The translations under genes were made by a program, and so were the position numbers. A DNA stretch of 6,238 nucleotides from positions 1 to 6,238 of the forward strand of contig RFJG01000036.1 of assembly GCA_003694965.1 (NCBI GenBank), given 5' to 3'. This DNA is from Methanobacteriota archaeon (GTDB lineage: Archaea > Micrarchaeota > Micrarchaeia > Anstonellales > J096). The stretch's first letter is position 1, and each line of letters begins with the position of its first letter. Below the pieces are notes generated by a model. That model did no database searches and was not told where the DNA came from. It saw nothing but the letters and a program-made list of their open reading frames with translations. Of the stretch, positions 5,745 through 6,238 are shown in pieces.

Positions 5745-6238
5745 GTGAAGTTTCCAAATAGTACCGGGTTGAAAAAGGCTGATGTCATACTGGTGGGTGT
5801 CCCTGACGAATCTGGTTCGAGGAGCTACAGGAAAGGGAGTAGTGAAGCTCCAGACTTCATAAGGAAGATAGCTTCTGAAAGAGATGTATTTGGGGAAAGG
5901 AAGGAACGCTTTGCGTACCCTCTTAAATGCAATTATGGGAAGCTGCACGACATAGGCAACATAAAAAAGGATGCACTAAGGGAGGCTAATACCAAAACGA
6001 GAAGGATGGGAAAGGTCCCGATAGTCCTTGGAGGAGACCATAGCATAACTTATGAGTCTCTTAGGGGAGTTCTTGCAGTTGATGATAGCATCTCTGTTAT
6101 TTATTTTGATGCGCATCCGGATATGGTGTGCGGTAAAGGGCATTATTATGGCTCTGTTGTGTATGATGCAGTTGAGTTGGAAGGAAATAGGATAACTGTA
6201 AATTTAGTTGGAACTAGGGCAGTAGAAGCTCAAGAAAA
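5745..6238 (+). CDS. speB: Ureohydrolase family protein, probable agmatinase (3' end outside window)
   Basis: The arginase/agmatinase family hydrolyses guanidino compounds to urea with two Mn ions; agmatinase makes putrescine from agmatine for polyamine synthesis. The visible 164 residues contain the N-terminal fold with LVGVPDESGS (16-25) and KGSSEAPDFIR (30-40). GGDHS follows (96-100, metal ligand H99), then FDAHPD (121-126, ligands D122, H124 and D126), H133 of GHYYGSV in the substrate loop, and the NLVGTRAVEAQE turn before the window edge. The second aspartate pair (S-x-D-x-D-x-x-D-P) would lie downstream. GTG 5745 is the start: an in-frame TGA at 5733 closes the frame upstream, and the TATA spacing points to this codon. 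TTG 5769 is a weaker alternative. Arginase, formiminoglutamase or another guanidino hydrolase cannot be excluded, because specificity loops are not diagnostic here. It is transcribed separately from the dismutase. Confidence 0.85.
   Translation, partial: MKFPNSTGLKKADVILVGVPDESGSRSYRKGSSEAPDFIRKIASERDVFGERKERFAYPLKCNYGKLHDIGNIKKDALREANTKTRRMGKVPIVLGGDHSITYESLRGVLAVDDSISVIYFDAHPDMVCGKGHYYGSVVYDAVELEGNRITVNLVGTRAVEAQE

Noticed and set aside
5499..5948. A 149-codon open frame on the minus strand across the dismutase end and ureohydrolase start
   Set aside because: It covers two clear plus-strand genes and the terminator and promoter between them. It shows no family pattern and no promoter of its own on the minus strand.
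1..6238. CRISPR arrays, tRNA or rRNA genes, insertion sequences, integrase or defence genes
   Set aside because: No direct repeat array, cloverleaf, transposase motif or terminal inverted repeats were seen. The window is filled by ordinary metabolic and energy genes on one strand.

Overview
The window is almost certainly archaeal. It carries the D, I and K subunits of an A/V-type rotary ATPase in one tight operon. TATA-type promoters lie about 25 bases upstream of GTG or ATG starts, which implies leaderless mRNAs. Internal operon genes have GGTG-type ribosome binding sites, and the genes favour ATA for isoleucine and AGG/AGA for arginine, as many thermophilic or small-genome archaea do. The exact lineage cannot be fixed from sequence reading alone. 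A DPANN-like or divergent euryarchaeal genome is an inference, not a demonstration. Every recognisable gene is on the + strand, and there is no gene-free stretch longer than about 80 bases.

Region 1 (2-2983) is the distal part of an ATPase operon: the C-terminus of subunit D, an unrecognised 86-residue membrane protein, a strikingly short subunit I (455 residues), a triple-hairpin proteolipid K (232 residues), and a 168-residue membrane protein resembling the HPP family. All junctions overlap or are separated by at most 4 bases, so the genes are very probably co-transcribed and translationally coupled. Subunits I and K form the ion-translocating membrane part, and D is the central rotor shaft. 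The two extra membrane proteins have no standard place in this complex and are the least explained items in the window.

Region 2 (3002-5012) starts at its own TATA box. It encodes a geranylgeranyl-reductase-family flavoprotein that looks more like the bacterial branch of that family than the classical archaeal lipid enzyme. A ZIP-family metal transporter follows 7 bases later.

Region 3 (5013-5690) has an inverted repeat, a TATA-like box, an iron/manganese superoxide dismutase gene and a T-rich terminator. Region 4 (5716-6238) has a strong TATA box and the first 164 codons of a ureohydrolase (agmatinase-like) gene with a probable leaderless GTG start, cut by the window edge. The ZIP transporter next to a metal-dependent dismutase suggests, but does not prove, a metal supply and oxygen defence pairing.
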